Origin: Achatina immaculata
Lineage: Eukaryota > Mollusca > Gastropoda > Stylommatophora > Achatinidae
NCBI GenBank assembly: GCA_009760885.1
Contig: CM019716.1
Span: forward strand, 2,361,501 to 2,425,500
Direction of reading: 5' to 3'
Length of the DNA: 64,000 bases
The translations under genes were made by a program, and so were the position numbers. The notes under the pieces are model-generated. The model was not told the DNA's origin. It saw nothing but the letters and a program-made list of their open reading frames with translations, and did no database searches. Numbering within the stretch: position 1 is the stretch's first letter; each line of letters opens with the position of its first letter. Positions 1 to 10,139 of this stretch are shown here, piece by piece.

Positions 1-99
1 TCTCCATGTGGATTATATAAACCGTACAATCTATACATTTTATTCTGGCGCGTATAATATAAGTGATGCTCCCAAGAGCACTTTCTTCTTTTTTTCTAA
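1..99. other. Unassigned AT-rich DNA
   Basis: No gene or repeat recognised. It lies outside the outer end of the left inverted flank of the Penelope-like element. Confidence 0.4.
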
Positions 100-690
100 A
101 TGTATAAACTAGGATAAAAAGTGGGAACAGCTTTATTAAATAACGTGCCCACAGCTGTGACGTTTCAGTGTGAACTTTAGTCATACAAAAACACGCAGGA
201 CGAAGAAATAGAGAGAAAATAAAGTATAAATTCACACGAATGCTATGTAAAAAATAGGAATAGCAACAACACAAATTAGAATAAAATATAATGAATGGAG
301 CACTTAGCTGTGACTTGTAAGAAGCTGTGGTTTGTAAGAGGCTGTGTTCAGAAGGGCGTATGGTGGGGTGCAGAGAATTTTTAAATGGAGACTTGTGATG
401 TGTGATAGGTGGGTCGTAAATAGGCGGGGGCCGTGGAAAGGAGAGAGAGTGATACAATGTTAATATAGCCAGGAGAGGGTGGAATAGGTGATTATAGTTG
501 GGGTGGAGTAATGTGATGCTGTGAGGAGGTTCTGAACTAAGTTAGAAAAGAGTAGGACTTAGTGCAAATGGATTATGATTGTGCAAAAGAGGAGTGTTAG
601 GTGTAGCTCAATAGCGAGTTCAAACCATATGGTTCCAGTGCCCCATATTCCTGAATGTAGCCGTTCTCAAGCGCTAGGCGGCTTCTGTCA
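100..690. repeat. Left inverted flank of the PLE
   Basis: Its reverse complement matches 1893-2685 in collinear blocks: the stretch around 603-660 pairs with 1934-1995, 420-480 with 2286-2345, 295-410 with 2365-2490, and 120-240 with 2540-2670. The arms show scattered substitutions and indels, so they are old. Confidence 0.8.
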
Positions 691-724
691 TCATTGAACG
701 ATATCAATCACGCCTTAACAACTT

Positions 725-1390
725 TTGAAGCGATCAAACTCTCTCAGCACCACATCTAATATACCTTTCTACTCGATGTCTACTCTCTTTACACCTCTAT
801 CCCCCATGAGGATGGATGGAATCGTAGCACTCCGCTATTTTCTCACCACTAACACTGATACCAAAATAACACTCGCAGAACTGGTGCTTAAACTAAATTT
901 CTTTGAATTCAACGTCGAATACTTTGATCAAATCAGTGGTGTCGCCATGAGAACGAAAATGGGCCCCAGTTATGCATGCTTATTTATGGGCTTTCTGGAA
1001 GTCATATTATGGGAAACCTACACTGGCAGACTCCTAGAATTCTGTAAAAGGTACATCGATGATGGCACTAGAGTAATCAGTATGCTAAAGGACGAGTTAA
1101 AAAATGTATTGAATTCGCCAGTCTTGTCACCTCTGTATTTTACAAGCCCACCGACAGCCACATCTATTTACATCTCCTCTCATCCTGAAGCTTGTCGGAA
1201 CTCTATCCCATACTCTCAACTCCTCCGTCTTCGCCGCCTATGTCAGGATAACTTGGGCTTTATGGATCAGTCCAACAAATTATTAGAATCCTATCCAGAA
1301 AATGTCCTTCGGAGAGCATTTAACTATCCAAAAAGTGAGCCGCAAAGACGCATTAAAAAAAAACCCTGTTACCACATCCGACAAAGTTAA
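725..1390 (+). pseudogene. PLE reverse transcriptase fragment
   Basis: An open stretch of 221 codons with the RT palm signature. The segment reading TKMGPSYACLFMGFLE at about residues 77-92 matches the usual PLE motif B region, and YIDDG at about residues 110-114 is motif C with its aspartate pair. The N-terminal RT fingers are missing or diverged. The downstream reading frame is picked up again by another frame from 1302, which implies a frameshift in the overlap. The annotated ATG is only the first one available, and the original start lay elsewhere. Confidence 0.7.
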
Positions 1391-1877
1391 ATTAGTACCT
1401 CCTTATCACCCACATGGTCAGATGGTTAAGAAAATTGTTTATCCTCATCTGCCACTATTCCAACTCGATCCCGACACTCGCGACATCTTCTCTGATATAC
1501 CCCTAATAGCGTACAAACGGGAACCAAATCTTAAGGACATCCTCGTCCAGAGCCACTTGAAGTGGAACCTTGCATATGTTGGCATCAGAAAATGTAACGG
1601 GCCTCGCTGTGTTAGCTTCCCTGTAGTCTGGGAAACGAAAACTACCACCTTTCCCAAAACAATCCTCAATCTCTATGAGGGATTCACATGCGAGTCCAGC
1701 AATGTGATATATGCCACTGTATACAAAAGATGTAGGACAACTTATATTTGTGAAACTGGTCTCAGATTAGGTGACCACATGCAGAAAATTCTGTATGATA
1801 TCACCCAGCATGCTTCGAAACCAGCCCATAATCATCTCAGTGCCCCATCCACGGAGGCAAATCTGATTTTCTGGTAA
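1302..1877 (+). pseudogene. PLE C-terminal region with degenerate GIY-YIG endonuclease
   Basis: This frame continues the upstream RT after a frameshift. Residues about 57-75 match the linker typical of PLEs (REPNLKDILVQSHL). Further on, VIYATVYKRCRTTYICETG followed by LRLGDHMQK is the GIY-YIG module: the first tyrosine and the TYI..ETG block are present, but the glycine of YIG is replaced by cysteine. The endonuclease would nick target DNA to prime reverse transcription. The frame ends 16 bp before the right inverted flank begins. Given the frameshift and altered core motif, I expect no function. Confidence 0.68.
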
Positions 1878-1892
1878 GAATCATCAAACAAT

Positions 1893-2685
1893 GTCACGCT
1901 GATGACAAAAGTTGCCTAGCGCTTGAGACCCGCTACATTCAGGAATATTGGACACGGGAACCACATGGTTTGAACTCGCTATTCAGCTACACATAACACT
2001 CTCCTCTTCCACAATTATAATCCCTTTGTACTAATTTCCACTCTTTTCTAACTTATAACACATAGTTCAGAACCTCATCACAGCATCAGACAACTCTGTG
2101 ATTTGATTTAGTAATTTTAACGCTATATTTTTAATGAAATGTTTTAACCATTCGAAAGATGAATCAAGAGAACCTTATCGCTGAACTTACAAGCTTATCT
2201 CCAGCTTTTCTGCTCAAATGGTGAGGGTAGCATGTTTTTCTGGTCATAAATCCGTCATGGCTCTTGGGTAAAAAATGTAAATAAACTATAATCACCTATT
2301 GCACTCTCTCCCGGCTAGATTACCATTGTATCACTCTCTCTCCTGTCCACGCCCCCCCCCCCCCCCCATTTACGACCAACCTACCACAAGTCTCCATTTA
2401 AACATTCTCTGCACCCCACCACACGCATTTCTGAACACAGCCTCTTACAAACCACAGCTTCTTACAAGTCACTGCCAAGTGTTCCATTCATTTTATTTTA
2501 TTCTAGTTTTTTTTTGCTATTCTTATTTTTTACATAGTATTCATGTGAATTTATACTTTATCTTCTCTCTCTATTTTTTTCGTCCTGTATGTTTTTGTAT
2601 GATTAAGGTTTACACCAAAGCATCACAACTACGTACTCGTTAATTAATAAAGCTGTTCATACTTTTTATCTTATTTTATATTTTT
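1893..2685. repeat. Right inverted flank of the PLE, with a private insertion
   Basis: Reverse complement of the left flank. The right arm has about 190 bp extra at roughly 2092-2285 with no counterpart on the left. This is either an insertion here or a deletion on the left. A C-homopolymer at about 2350-2367 lies where the left arm has a shorter GC-rich stretch. Confidence 0.78.
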
Positions 2686-2888
2686 CGTTTTCACAACTTT
2701 TACTGCAGTGGTTTCTGTATAGTGATATACTTAGATTTACATACTTATACACTAATTATTCTTCTTTTTCTAATGTTGCACTTACAAATTTTGTATCCAT
2801 GGGTATATACAAACTTGTAAATGGTATGCACATGAACATATTCTCCTGTGTGATATAAATTATATATATATATCTTTTTCGTGTTGAT

Positions 2889-3110
2889 ACATATAACATA
2901 TCTCTCTCTCTCTCTCTCTCTGAACCTTAAGTGCCGAGGGCACATGGGGCTTCGGCAAGGGTTTTCCACAAATGCCTGTCCTTTGCCTTTTTTTTTTGCT
3001 CTTGCCCTGGTGAGCCCTCTGTTGCTCAACATCCTTTCTGTTGTTCTTCTCCATGTTTCTTTTGGTCTACCCTTACTTCTGTTCCCCTGCGGTGTCCATC
3101 TTATATATAA
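2889..3110 (-). mobile_element. LINE A 3'-end fragment
   Basis: Read on the minus strand it encodes the C-terminus ending ..RTTERMLSNRGLTRARAKKKGKGQAF.., then a stop, then a (GA)n tail seen here as TC repeats at about 2900-2921. The same 3' end recurs at 43293-43740, 44916-45363 and 62138-62249. It is strongly 5'-truncated. The flanking 2686-2890 is AT-rich and unassigned. Confidence 0.75.
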
Positions 3111-4230
3111 CATATACATGGGAATAATTTCTCTGTAGTGATATAAATGATATATATAAAATAAATGATACATACATGAACATAATATATCTCCGAAGAT
3201 AACACAAACTGCACACACAGAAACATCTCCTCCACGTACGGATAATATAAACGGCATAAACAACTTTACAAAAGTGCAAAAGTATTGCAAAATGAAGATA
3301 AAAATTGTACGTGATGTTACTGACAAAAAATTTGATGTTGATGTGGTCATATATATGTAACATATGGAGCCAAAACGTTGGGTTATGAAGTGATCCCGAA
3401 CGTACGAGGCCGAGCTAGTCTTTTTCATGGCACGGGAAAACCCTGGAGCTGGAAGAGATGGAGAATCTGCAACGTAAGGTTAAGATACGTTACTTTACGT
3501 AACGAACTAGTCGTCTTAGAGAGCCGTAGCAACCACACAGCTCCTCAGATCACCAGCGAGGGTTGCCGAATATAACGTCCGGCTCTAGAAAAGAGTTGGA
3601 CGTTTCAGGTTTGAGGCTCTTTTTGTTGTTTTTAAGTGCTTTCCAGTGTGAGGCACACAACGCTGTCAACAGACGATTGTCAATGTGTTAACGAAAATAA
3701 TTGCTTAATTAAAAATCAATTCACGATCAACATAAGTAGGGAAAACAAGTTATAATATTACTTCATTACAGGAATATGAAAGATCAAGAAATATGATAAA
3801 CTATACTGAATAATAAATACAATAGCCAAACAAAACTTGTATTGAAGTTACTGATATTTCAATACAGTTATAAAAATATGAGACCTGTATGACGAAAGGG
3901 AAAGATGTAAGATAAAAATATGAGTTATAAACCAGTTCTTTTTTAGATTCATTTATTTTTCATTGTTAGAATACGTGTGTGAAAGGTTTAAATAATGTTA
4001 AATGTATGCTGAATATCAGGAAATAAACGAATGCGTTTATTCTTAACACTTTAACCTCTGAAGTAATTTCCATGTTCTGCCAGCGTAAATGTTGGTGAGA
4101 AATTTCTGGTGGAAAGAAACTGGAAGTTACTCTAGAATTTAAACATTTATAAAACTGCATTTCAATGCAACCTTCGCAACTTTTCATTTTGTTTGTACTT
4201 TGCTTTAAAATGTCTCTGAGCACTGACTGG
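3111..4230. other. Unassigned intergenic DNA
   Basis: No credible coding region, RNA gene or repeat family recognised on either strand. It is AT-rich, with only short chance reading frames. Confidence 0.4.
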
Positions 4231-4235
4231 TACAG

Positions 4236-4613
4236 GTGTACAAGATTTACCAATACTGCCGACGTTGTTCTAGAATTAAAAGAGTTAATTTGCTTAATTC
4301 AGCTCTTGACTCAAAACTGACCTGGAAACGACACGTCAACAGTGCAGAAGCAAAAGCCAGAAGAAAACTAGCCATATTAAGAAAATTAAGTGGAACCACA
4401 TGGGGAGCTAGTGAAAGAATCCTCAAGAATGTATATCAGCAAAATATTCTACCACATTTAGAATATGGCTCAACATCTTGGTGCACAGCATCAAACACTA
4501 CGCTGCATAATCTAGACAAGGTTCAAAATCAGTCACTACAGATTATCACAGGTGCCATGAGGTCCACACCAATAGTAGAAATCCAGAAAATAGTTGGCGT
4601 TCAAGCGCTATAG
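4236..4613 (+). pseudogene. LINE F: RT C-terminal (thumb/connection) region
   Basis: Residues about 18-125 (from SALDSKLTWKRHVN) match the region just after the RT palm in RNase H-bearing non-LTR elements. The typical stretches are LTWKRHVNSAEAKARRKLAILRKL, ILKNVYQQNILPHLEYGS and LDKVQNQSLQIITGAMRSTP. The frame stops at a TAG (4611-4613) and then continues in the same frame into the RNase H part, so a single nonsense codon separates the two. The RT palm itself is absent, so the copy is 5'-truncated. Confidence 0.78.
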
Positions 4614-4634
4614 GAACGTAGAGACACAAAGGTC

Positions 4635-5717
4635 ATGACCATGGGAGAGAAATTCCTTAGCTCTGTAAGCCATCCTCTGAAGGACAGATTCAATAACTTG
4701 GCATTAAGACGGCTTAAAAGAAGCAGCTTCATTCATCAGGCCAAGCGTATGCGTAAGCTGATACCTGACCTTCCAACCGTAGTCGCTCCATTATCATCTG
4801 TACCAGAGCATACACCATGGAAAGAAGCAGATTATACACGAATAACTATTCAGACTGAAGTGAAAGGTGTGCAGAATGGTGAGATGCAGAGCAGTCTTGT
4901 AAGATCAACAGCCACACTTAGTGTGCTAGATGACAAATATCCACGTGACACCTGGATACGTGTGTATACAGACGGATCTGCACACAATGCCATAAAGAAT
5001 GGAGGGGCAGGAGCACATATTGAATATCCAAACAACACCACTGACAAGATTTCCTTACCCATTGGAAAATACTTCAACAACTTTGATGCAAAAGTTAGGG
5101 CAATTATTGCTGCAGTTGAAAAACTATCAGACTCCAGAATTTATACATGTCCTGTAGTAATTCTCACAGATGCAAGATTAGTACTGGAAGGTCTTCAGTG
5201 CAACAAACTACCAGACCTTAAGGATGCCTTGTCAAAAATTGGCTTACAACATGGAGTCACTTTGCAATGGATTCCTTCCCACTGTGGGATACCAGGCAAT
5301 GAGAAAGCTGACCATCTGGCCAAAGAGGGCACTGAAATGGAGCAACCAGACATACCAATCACCTATTATCAGAAGAAAAGCATGATAAAAACCTACAGGA
5401 AGCCGCAAACACCACCACATGATGACTATCACATGCTAAACAGAAAGGAACAAGTCACCATCTTCCGTCTCCGAACAGGACACACCCGACTCCGAAGTCA
5501 TATGTATACAAAGTTTAAGGTTGGTACTACTAATCTATGTACATGTGCCCAGGTGCCCCAAACCGTGGAACATATCCTCCATAACTGCACCAACTATGAA
5601 ACACTGAGAAATAATTACTGGCCCAGTGAAACCACTAAAGAAGATAAGCTCTACGGTTCCATACATGAATTTAAAAAAACAGTGAAATTTATCCAAGAGA
5701 CAGGACTGCAGGTATAG
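4635..5717 (+). pseudogene. LINE F: RNase H domain and C-terminal zinc knuckle
   Basis: This is a 360-codon open frame in the same phase as the upstream fragment. The RNase H domain runs from about residue 108 to 235: YTDGS supplies Asp113, the LTDAR strand supplies Asp179, and WIPSHCGIPGNEKADHLAKEG supplies His and Asp226. The catalytic glutamate expected near residue 153 (usual ..AEV..) is lysine (codon AAA, 5091-5093). Near the end, CTCAQVPQTVEHILHNC is the CCHC knuckle typical of these LINEs. RNase H would remove the RNA template during retrotransposition. A second, minus-strand copy of the same 3' end lies at 27053-27645. Confidence 0.82.
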
Positions 5718-5745
5718 ATAGACAATTCGAACGAAGAAGAAGAAT
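5718..5745 (+). other. LINE F 3' tail
   Basis: A short 3' untranslated stretch ends in a GAAGAAGAA run, the presumed tail. Similar GAA-rich tails end the 27.05-kb copy and the 25.4-26.85-kb retroposon. Confidence 0.55.
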
Positions 5746-5973
5746 CTTAATTCAGCAAACTGAGGCTTGTACAGAGTATTTCATATAATTTAAAAATAGC
5801 CCTCATTTTGACTTATTTGCAGCTTCATATTAACTGTACACTGTTATTTGCTGATACTCATCACAGTTTGTTTATTTATTTAAACACATTTAGTGTGTTC
5901 AATCTAATAATGAAAACGAAATCAATTTAAAAAATGTTATTGTTTATTTTTTTTTCTTCAGCATAAAATATTA

Positions 5974-6217
5974 GAAGAAATGAGCAGAGAATCCCAAAAC
6001 AAGCTATCAAGTGGAACACAACAGGCCGAAGAAAAAGGGGCAGACCGCGTGAAACTCTGAAGAGAACATTATTAAGAGAGGCCAAGTTAACAGGCATAAA
6101 ATCCTTTGATGAGGTTGAAAGACTCGCCGAAGACAGGAAAAATTGGCGAACTACTTTGCGAGCCCTATGTGACGTCTAACGGCACGGGAAGGATATAAGA
6201 TATAAGATATATATAAG
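5974..6217 (+). mobile_element. LINE C 5'-truncated insertion with 11-bp target duplication
   Basis: It encodes the degenerate LINE C C-terminus ending ..NWRTTLRALCDV, then a tail of ATATAAGATATAAG. The 11-bp sequence ATAAAATATTA is present on both sides (5963-5973 and 6218-6228). Unit 2 has a single related copy (CTATAAAACATTAAAT, near 23125), so the empty site is visible and this insertion happened after the units separated. Confidence 0.85.
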
Positions 6218-6689
6218 ATAAAATATTAAACATGCGGAAGGATCACAGCCAGCAGTTACATCCCTTTCCTGCTGGCTATTTTTAGTAACGTCAGGACACA
6301 GAAGTATCAAGTAAAATGGGAGCAAATCTGCTAATACTATTCTATCTACTGAAAAAAAAACCCAGAATATTCACCACAGACAAAGTTATTTTCTGTCCTT
6401 TTTTACTGATACAAAATTATATTTATGCCGACGGTAAGAAAAGACAAACATTTAAGTTCATGATAGAAAATATCTTCACATATGGTAACAAGCTGATAGC
6501 GCCGTTTATCTCTCTCAAACACTTTGATGTGCATTTATGCTCTATGAAAACAATGTTCAGCTGAAATCTGCTGCTTAGACATAAAAAAATACCGAAAATT
6601 AAAGGTTTACCTCAACAAGTTTATGAAGTCAAGAAACAACCAGGCTTGAGAAGTATTGCAAGGTTAGTCTGATTCTTGTTACAGAATAA

Positions 6690-6860
6690 TGAAACACACA
6701 AGAAACACATAGTTAAAATATACCAATCCTGTTAGTGAAACACATAAGAGACACAGTTAAAATATATCAATCCTGTTAGTGAAACACACAAGAAACACAG
6801 TTAAAATATTTCAATCCTGTTAGTGAAACACACAAGAAACACAGTTAAAATATTTCACTC
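6690..6860. repeat. Tandem repeat, about 45-bp unit
   Basis: Nearly four copies of a unit with AGTGAAACACACAAGAAACA followed by a ..TTAAAATATTTCA.. half. The same motif is expanded differently in unit 2 (24258-24545) and is present as one or two copies in unit 3 (41590-41640, 42455-42530). Confidence 0.75.
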
Positions 6861-7099
6861 TTATCAAAAGATGTAAAATAATGAAATTTGAGGGGAAAAA
6901 CTGAAAGAAAATGAACAAGAGGTCAAGAATGGAATATGCAAGCAGGCAACGTCAAAGATGGACAGGATTTAGTTTCATGAATGCAGTGTGTACGCAAGAG
7001 ACCCTGGTGACCACACTTTCGCTGCTGAAACAGCTCAAAAAGATGATGATACAGTTACCACTGTTTATATTTTAACAGCACAGGAAGTTCTGTCATTAG

Positions 7100-7196
7100 T
7101 GACCGATCACACACACACACACATCACTCATACACCACACCACACACATCACGTATACACCACACACACACACACACCACACACGCACACAAACTG
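7100..7196. repeat. (CA)n microsatellite
   Basis: An interrupted CA run. The sister position in unit 2 (about 24825-24855) is a shorter CA tract. Confidence 0.85.
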
Positions 7197-7509
7197 AGCT
7201 AAATAAGAATACCATTGAAAATATCGAAAAAATGTTATTTATTACAAGGCCGGTGTGAGTACTTTTTCCTTAGTGTTTCTTAGTCGCGTACTAAAATCGT
7301 TTCAGTGAGTCAAGAGTTTCTCTAATGTCTTTCTGGTCTGGCTAATCGGAAGCATTTCTATTTTGGTATGTCAACAGTATAGTTCGTGTATGTTCTACTG
7401 CTTGGTAATGAGCGCCCTCATATATGCAAAAGTGGGCACTTGATCTTGAGCTGAAAGTCTCTCTGAACGCATTTATATCTCAAGCTATAAATCAGGCTAA
7501 TCAGTCATG

Positions 7510-7627
7510 ACTGAGCTAATGGACTGCATGAAGGATCGTGTACTCTTGAGAAGCGTAATAGCCAACGCCAGTCGGCACGGCATGGCACCTGATGATGATG
7601 ATGATGATGATGTTGATGATGATGATG
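7510..7627 (+). mobile_element. LINE B 3'-end insertion with 11-bp target duplication
   Basis: It matches the last about 80 bp of LINE B (peptide MKDRVLLRSVIANASRHGM) followed by a (GAT)n tail. AATCAGTCATG occurs at 7499-7509 and 7628-7638. Units 2 and 3 have a single copy at the same place (TCAGTCATGG near 25197, and a TCATTCATGG variant near 43041), so the site is empty there. Confidence 0.88.
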
Positions 7628-7650
7628 AATCAGTCATGGCCGGCACCATG

Positions 7651-8002
7651 TCTAATTTTAGATTCTTTATCGCCTCCTTTATTTCACTTATTGTTATTGG
7701 TCCTGTATTGATGTTTAGTTCTGTTTTTGCTTCAGGTATGTCTATTGTTAGTGCTGCTTGTGTTCTGTTTAGTAGGGTGTTAAAGTGTTCCCTCCATCTT
7801 TCAATTTTTTTCCTCTTTCTCCACTGACCAGTTGTCCATTTTGTGTTCTTACTGCACTTTGACATCTTGTGTTGAAGTTACCTGTCATCTGCTTTGTGAT
7901 TTTATATATGGTTTTCATGTCATTTGTATATGCTGCTTTCTCTGCTGCTTCTGCTAAGTTGTCATAGTATTGACGTTTATCTTGACGGCATGATTCCTTC
8001 AC
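7651..8002 (-). pseudogene. LINE A linker and N-terminal RT region, frameshifted
   Basis: Continues the endonuclease reading frame after a frameshift near 8000, with another near 7800. The peptide KESCRQDKRQYYDNLAEAAE and the later stretch TISEIKEAIKNLK match the conserved connector before the RT fingers. The sequence ends before any palm motif. Confidence 0.72.
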
Positions 8003-9110
8003 TTCTTTGTCTTTTTTTGTGCATAATTACTTAAAACTTGTTCTTTAAGCCGTTGTGATTTGGTGTTCAGTAATTTTTTCTTGATTTCTTTTCTTTGCTC
8101 TATCTTTTCCCATGTGGTTTTGCTTATCCATTCCTCTTTTCTCCGTTTCCGATATCCCAACACCTCTTTTGCTGTTTCCTGTAGTGTTTTATTGAACTCT
8201 AGTATGGACATTTCTGCTTCGTCTTGTAGGACACTGAAGCAATTCTTAAGTACTATTGAGAATTCATTTCTTGTTTGCTGGTCTTTCAGTTTTCTTGTAT
8301 CAAAATGTATCTTTCTGTGTTCTCCGATTTTGCCTTTCCTTAATTTTAGTTTTATTTTTGCTACCAGAAGGTTTTGATCACTTCCTATATCTGCTCCTTT
8401 CCTTGCTCGCATATCTTGTAGTGACCGTTTCCATTTGTTGTTTATTAGTATGTGATCGATTTGGTTTTCTGTGGTTTTATCTGGGGACCTCCAAGTCACT
8501 TTATGGATGTTTTTATGTTGGAAAAGTGTCCCTCCGATGGCCATCATGTTTTCTTCACAGAAACTGCACAGTCTTTCTCCATTTTCATTTATTTCTCCGA
8601 TTCCTTCTCTTCCCATGATTCTTCTTCTATCTTCATTTCCTTCACCTACTTTTGCATTGAAGTCGCCCAAGATGAGTAGCATATCATGCTTGGGTATTGT
8701 TTCTACTGCGGCTTGGGGGCTGTTGTAAAAATCTTCTTTTAATTCTTCTTCAGCTGCTTCTTTTGGTGCATAACAAACTATAATAGACAGCTTCGTGAAT
8801 CTTGAGTTGAAGCGTGCATATAATAATCTCTCATTTAGAGGGGTCCATTTCAGCAATGCTCTTGATGCTTCTTTTGTTATAATCAATGCTACTCCTCCTT
8901 CATGATGATCTTTACCTGACCATATTATTGTATCTTCTGTGTGCTGTGTTGTTAATTTCCTTCTGCCTTGTCCTGTCCATCTTGCTTCTTGTATTCCTAG
9001 TATGTCTAGTTTGTATCTGTGCATTTCCTTGATGGTTTGTGCTAGTTTTCCAGTCTGGTTAAGTGTTCTTACATTCTAGCTGCCTATTTGCACCTTGTGT
9101 TTAGGTTCCA
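7999..9110 (-). pseudogene. LINE A endonuclease (APE/EEP type) and start of ORF2
   Basis: An endonuclease/exonuclease/phosphatase domain that would nick the target DNA. The open frame covers 9024-7999, but homology starts further upstream: NVRTLNQTGKLAQTIKEM is in frame before the first ATG, and the expected Trp before it is a TAG stop (plus-strand 9076-9078). Visible motifs are GIQEARW (catalytic Glu), LILGDFNAKVG (Asp-Asn) and IDHILIN. The last motif reads SDQ instead of SDH (codon at 8374-8376), which removes the catalytic histidine. With the stop and the missing histidine the copy is inactive. Confidence 0.85.
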
Positions 9111-9264
9111 GGAGGTCTGCAGTCGGGCTGTGGACTTCCAGTGGCTGGCTTTCATCCACAACCTTCATGGGCTCAGTTTTCTGATAAGCATTTCTCCTTC
9201 CACCTGTATTTGTTTTTTCCCTTGTTTCCTTTTCTGTAGCAGTCTGATAGTTTTTTTTACTAGA

Positions 9265-9375
9265 TAGGGTTGCTGGCCCTATGCCGAACCCTCCTTAGTC
9301 GCCTTTTACGATCATGCGTGGTAGGGTACAGTGGTCCTATGCTTTGCATATCCCGGGTACTACACGGGGGTTATC
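9265..9375 (-). other. LINE A 5' UTR with predicted hairpin
   Basis: On the minus strand this holds ATGATCGTAAAAGGCGACTA and then GGCATAGGGCCAGCAACCCTATC. The latter can form a 6-bp stem (ATAGGG/CCCTAT) with loop CCAGCAA. The same block opens the copies at 43734 and 45357 (plus strand) and 62016. A related hairpin with compensating changes occurs at 50178. Confidence 0.6.
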
Positions 9376-9721
9376 ACTTATATCTAATATATTATAATAT
9401 TATTATTATTAATGTTATCAATATATCCATTTGTTATAGCTATACTTTGCCCTGTCCATTACCTCTTAAAAATCCATACTTTTTCCCAGTCTCTCCTGAC
9501 TAAGTCCTATTTTGTGTTTACTGTTGATGATGTTTATTATCTTAGTAAATCGAGATACCTTTTACAGTATCAGCATGTAAGTTTGTGTGGTGTGTGTCTG
9601 TCTTATCATTTAGCAAACACCAGCAGAGTTGGGGCAATGATTTATAATTTGTTTTGGTTTTATCAATATGCACATCAAAGTACAAAGGGAAGTTTGTGTA
9701 AAGAAAAGTATACAATCTCAG

Positions 9722-10135
9722 TCAGTCATTTGCATGTCCCTTGTGGAAATTTGCCTCCCTAACAGCACTCTTGTAGGCCTCTCGGTTGAAAGCAAGATGG
9801 CCTGCTGCTGATACGTCCATTTGCAGATTATCAACGATGTCTTGCAGCCATCTTCGCCTTGGTCTTCCTCTCTTTCTTTTTCCTATTATGTACCCTTCCA
9901 AGATGGTCTTCTCTAGATTATGATGACGTTTAATGTGCTCAAATATTTAAGTTTTTTCCTGTTTAATCCTTTGACTAGCCAGCTTTCTTCAATGTTAAGT
10001 TTTTGTAGTATGGATATATTTGTTCTTTTTTGTGTCCATGATATTTGAAGAACTCTTCTGTATCATTTACATTCAGAGGCATTTATGTGTTTCTCAGCTG
10101 TTTTGTTAAATGTCCAGGTCTCACAGAAATATGTT
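9722..10135 (-). mobile_element. LINE D 3'-end fragment
   Basis: On the minus strand it encodes the degenerate C-terminus seen more clearly at 56411-56940 (cytosine-rich KCYRRVLQ.., then ..GKRKRGRPRRR.. and the ..REAYRSAV.. region) and ends near AAATGACTGACTGA, a decayed (AATG)n tail. Only the last about 400 bp are present. Confidence 0.72.
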
Positions 10136-10139
10136 GCCG

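Larger units (their letters stand above)
100..2685 (+). mobile_element. Penelope-like retroelement (PLE), decayed, with inverted flanks
   Basis: A core with reverse transcriptase (YIDDG) and a GIY-YIG-like C-terminus is bracketed by long sequences that are reverse complements of each other (about 100-690 and 1893-2685). PLEs encode an RT joined to a GIY-YIG endonuclease and often carry long terminal repeats in direct or inverted order, so architecture and protein content agree. The coding part is only about 1.2 kb, well short of the roughly 2.5 kb of a complete PLE, and it is frameshifted, so this copy is dead. The exact outer ends and any target-site duplication are not clear. A DIRS-like element is less likely because no tyrosine recombinase is seen. 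Confidence 0.72.
7651..9375 (-). mobile_element. LINE A copy keeping its 5' end but lacking its 3' half
   Basis: On the minus strand it runs from the 5' UTR (about 9375, starting near GTGTAGTACCCGGGA) through the endonuclease into the first part of the RT and stops abruptly at about 7651. This is the opposite of normal 5' truncation, so the 3' half and the target flank were probably deleted after insertion. In unit 3 a LINE A remnant sits at the corresponding place. There the 3' end is kept and the 5' UTR is inverted. Confidence 0.8.

Noticed and set aside
6988..7197. 69-codon Thr/His-rich frame
   Set aside because: Half of it is the (CA)n microsatellite; the rest is unit sequence not conserved as a frame in units 2 and 3.
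9265..9375. LINE A 5' UTR as an HDV-like self-cleaving ribozyme
   Set aside because: Known for some LINEs, but I could not pair a convincing P1, P2 and pseudoknot by hand; only the 6-bp hairpin is supported.
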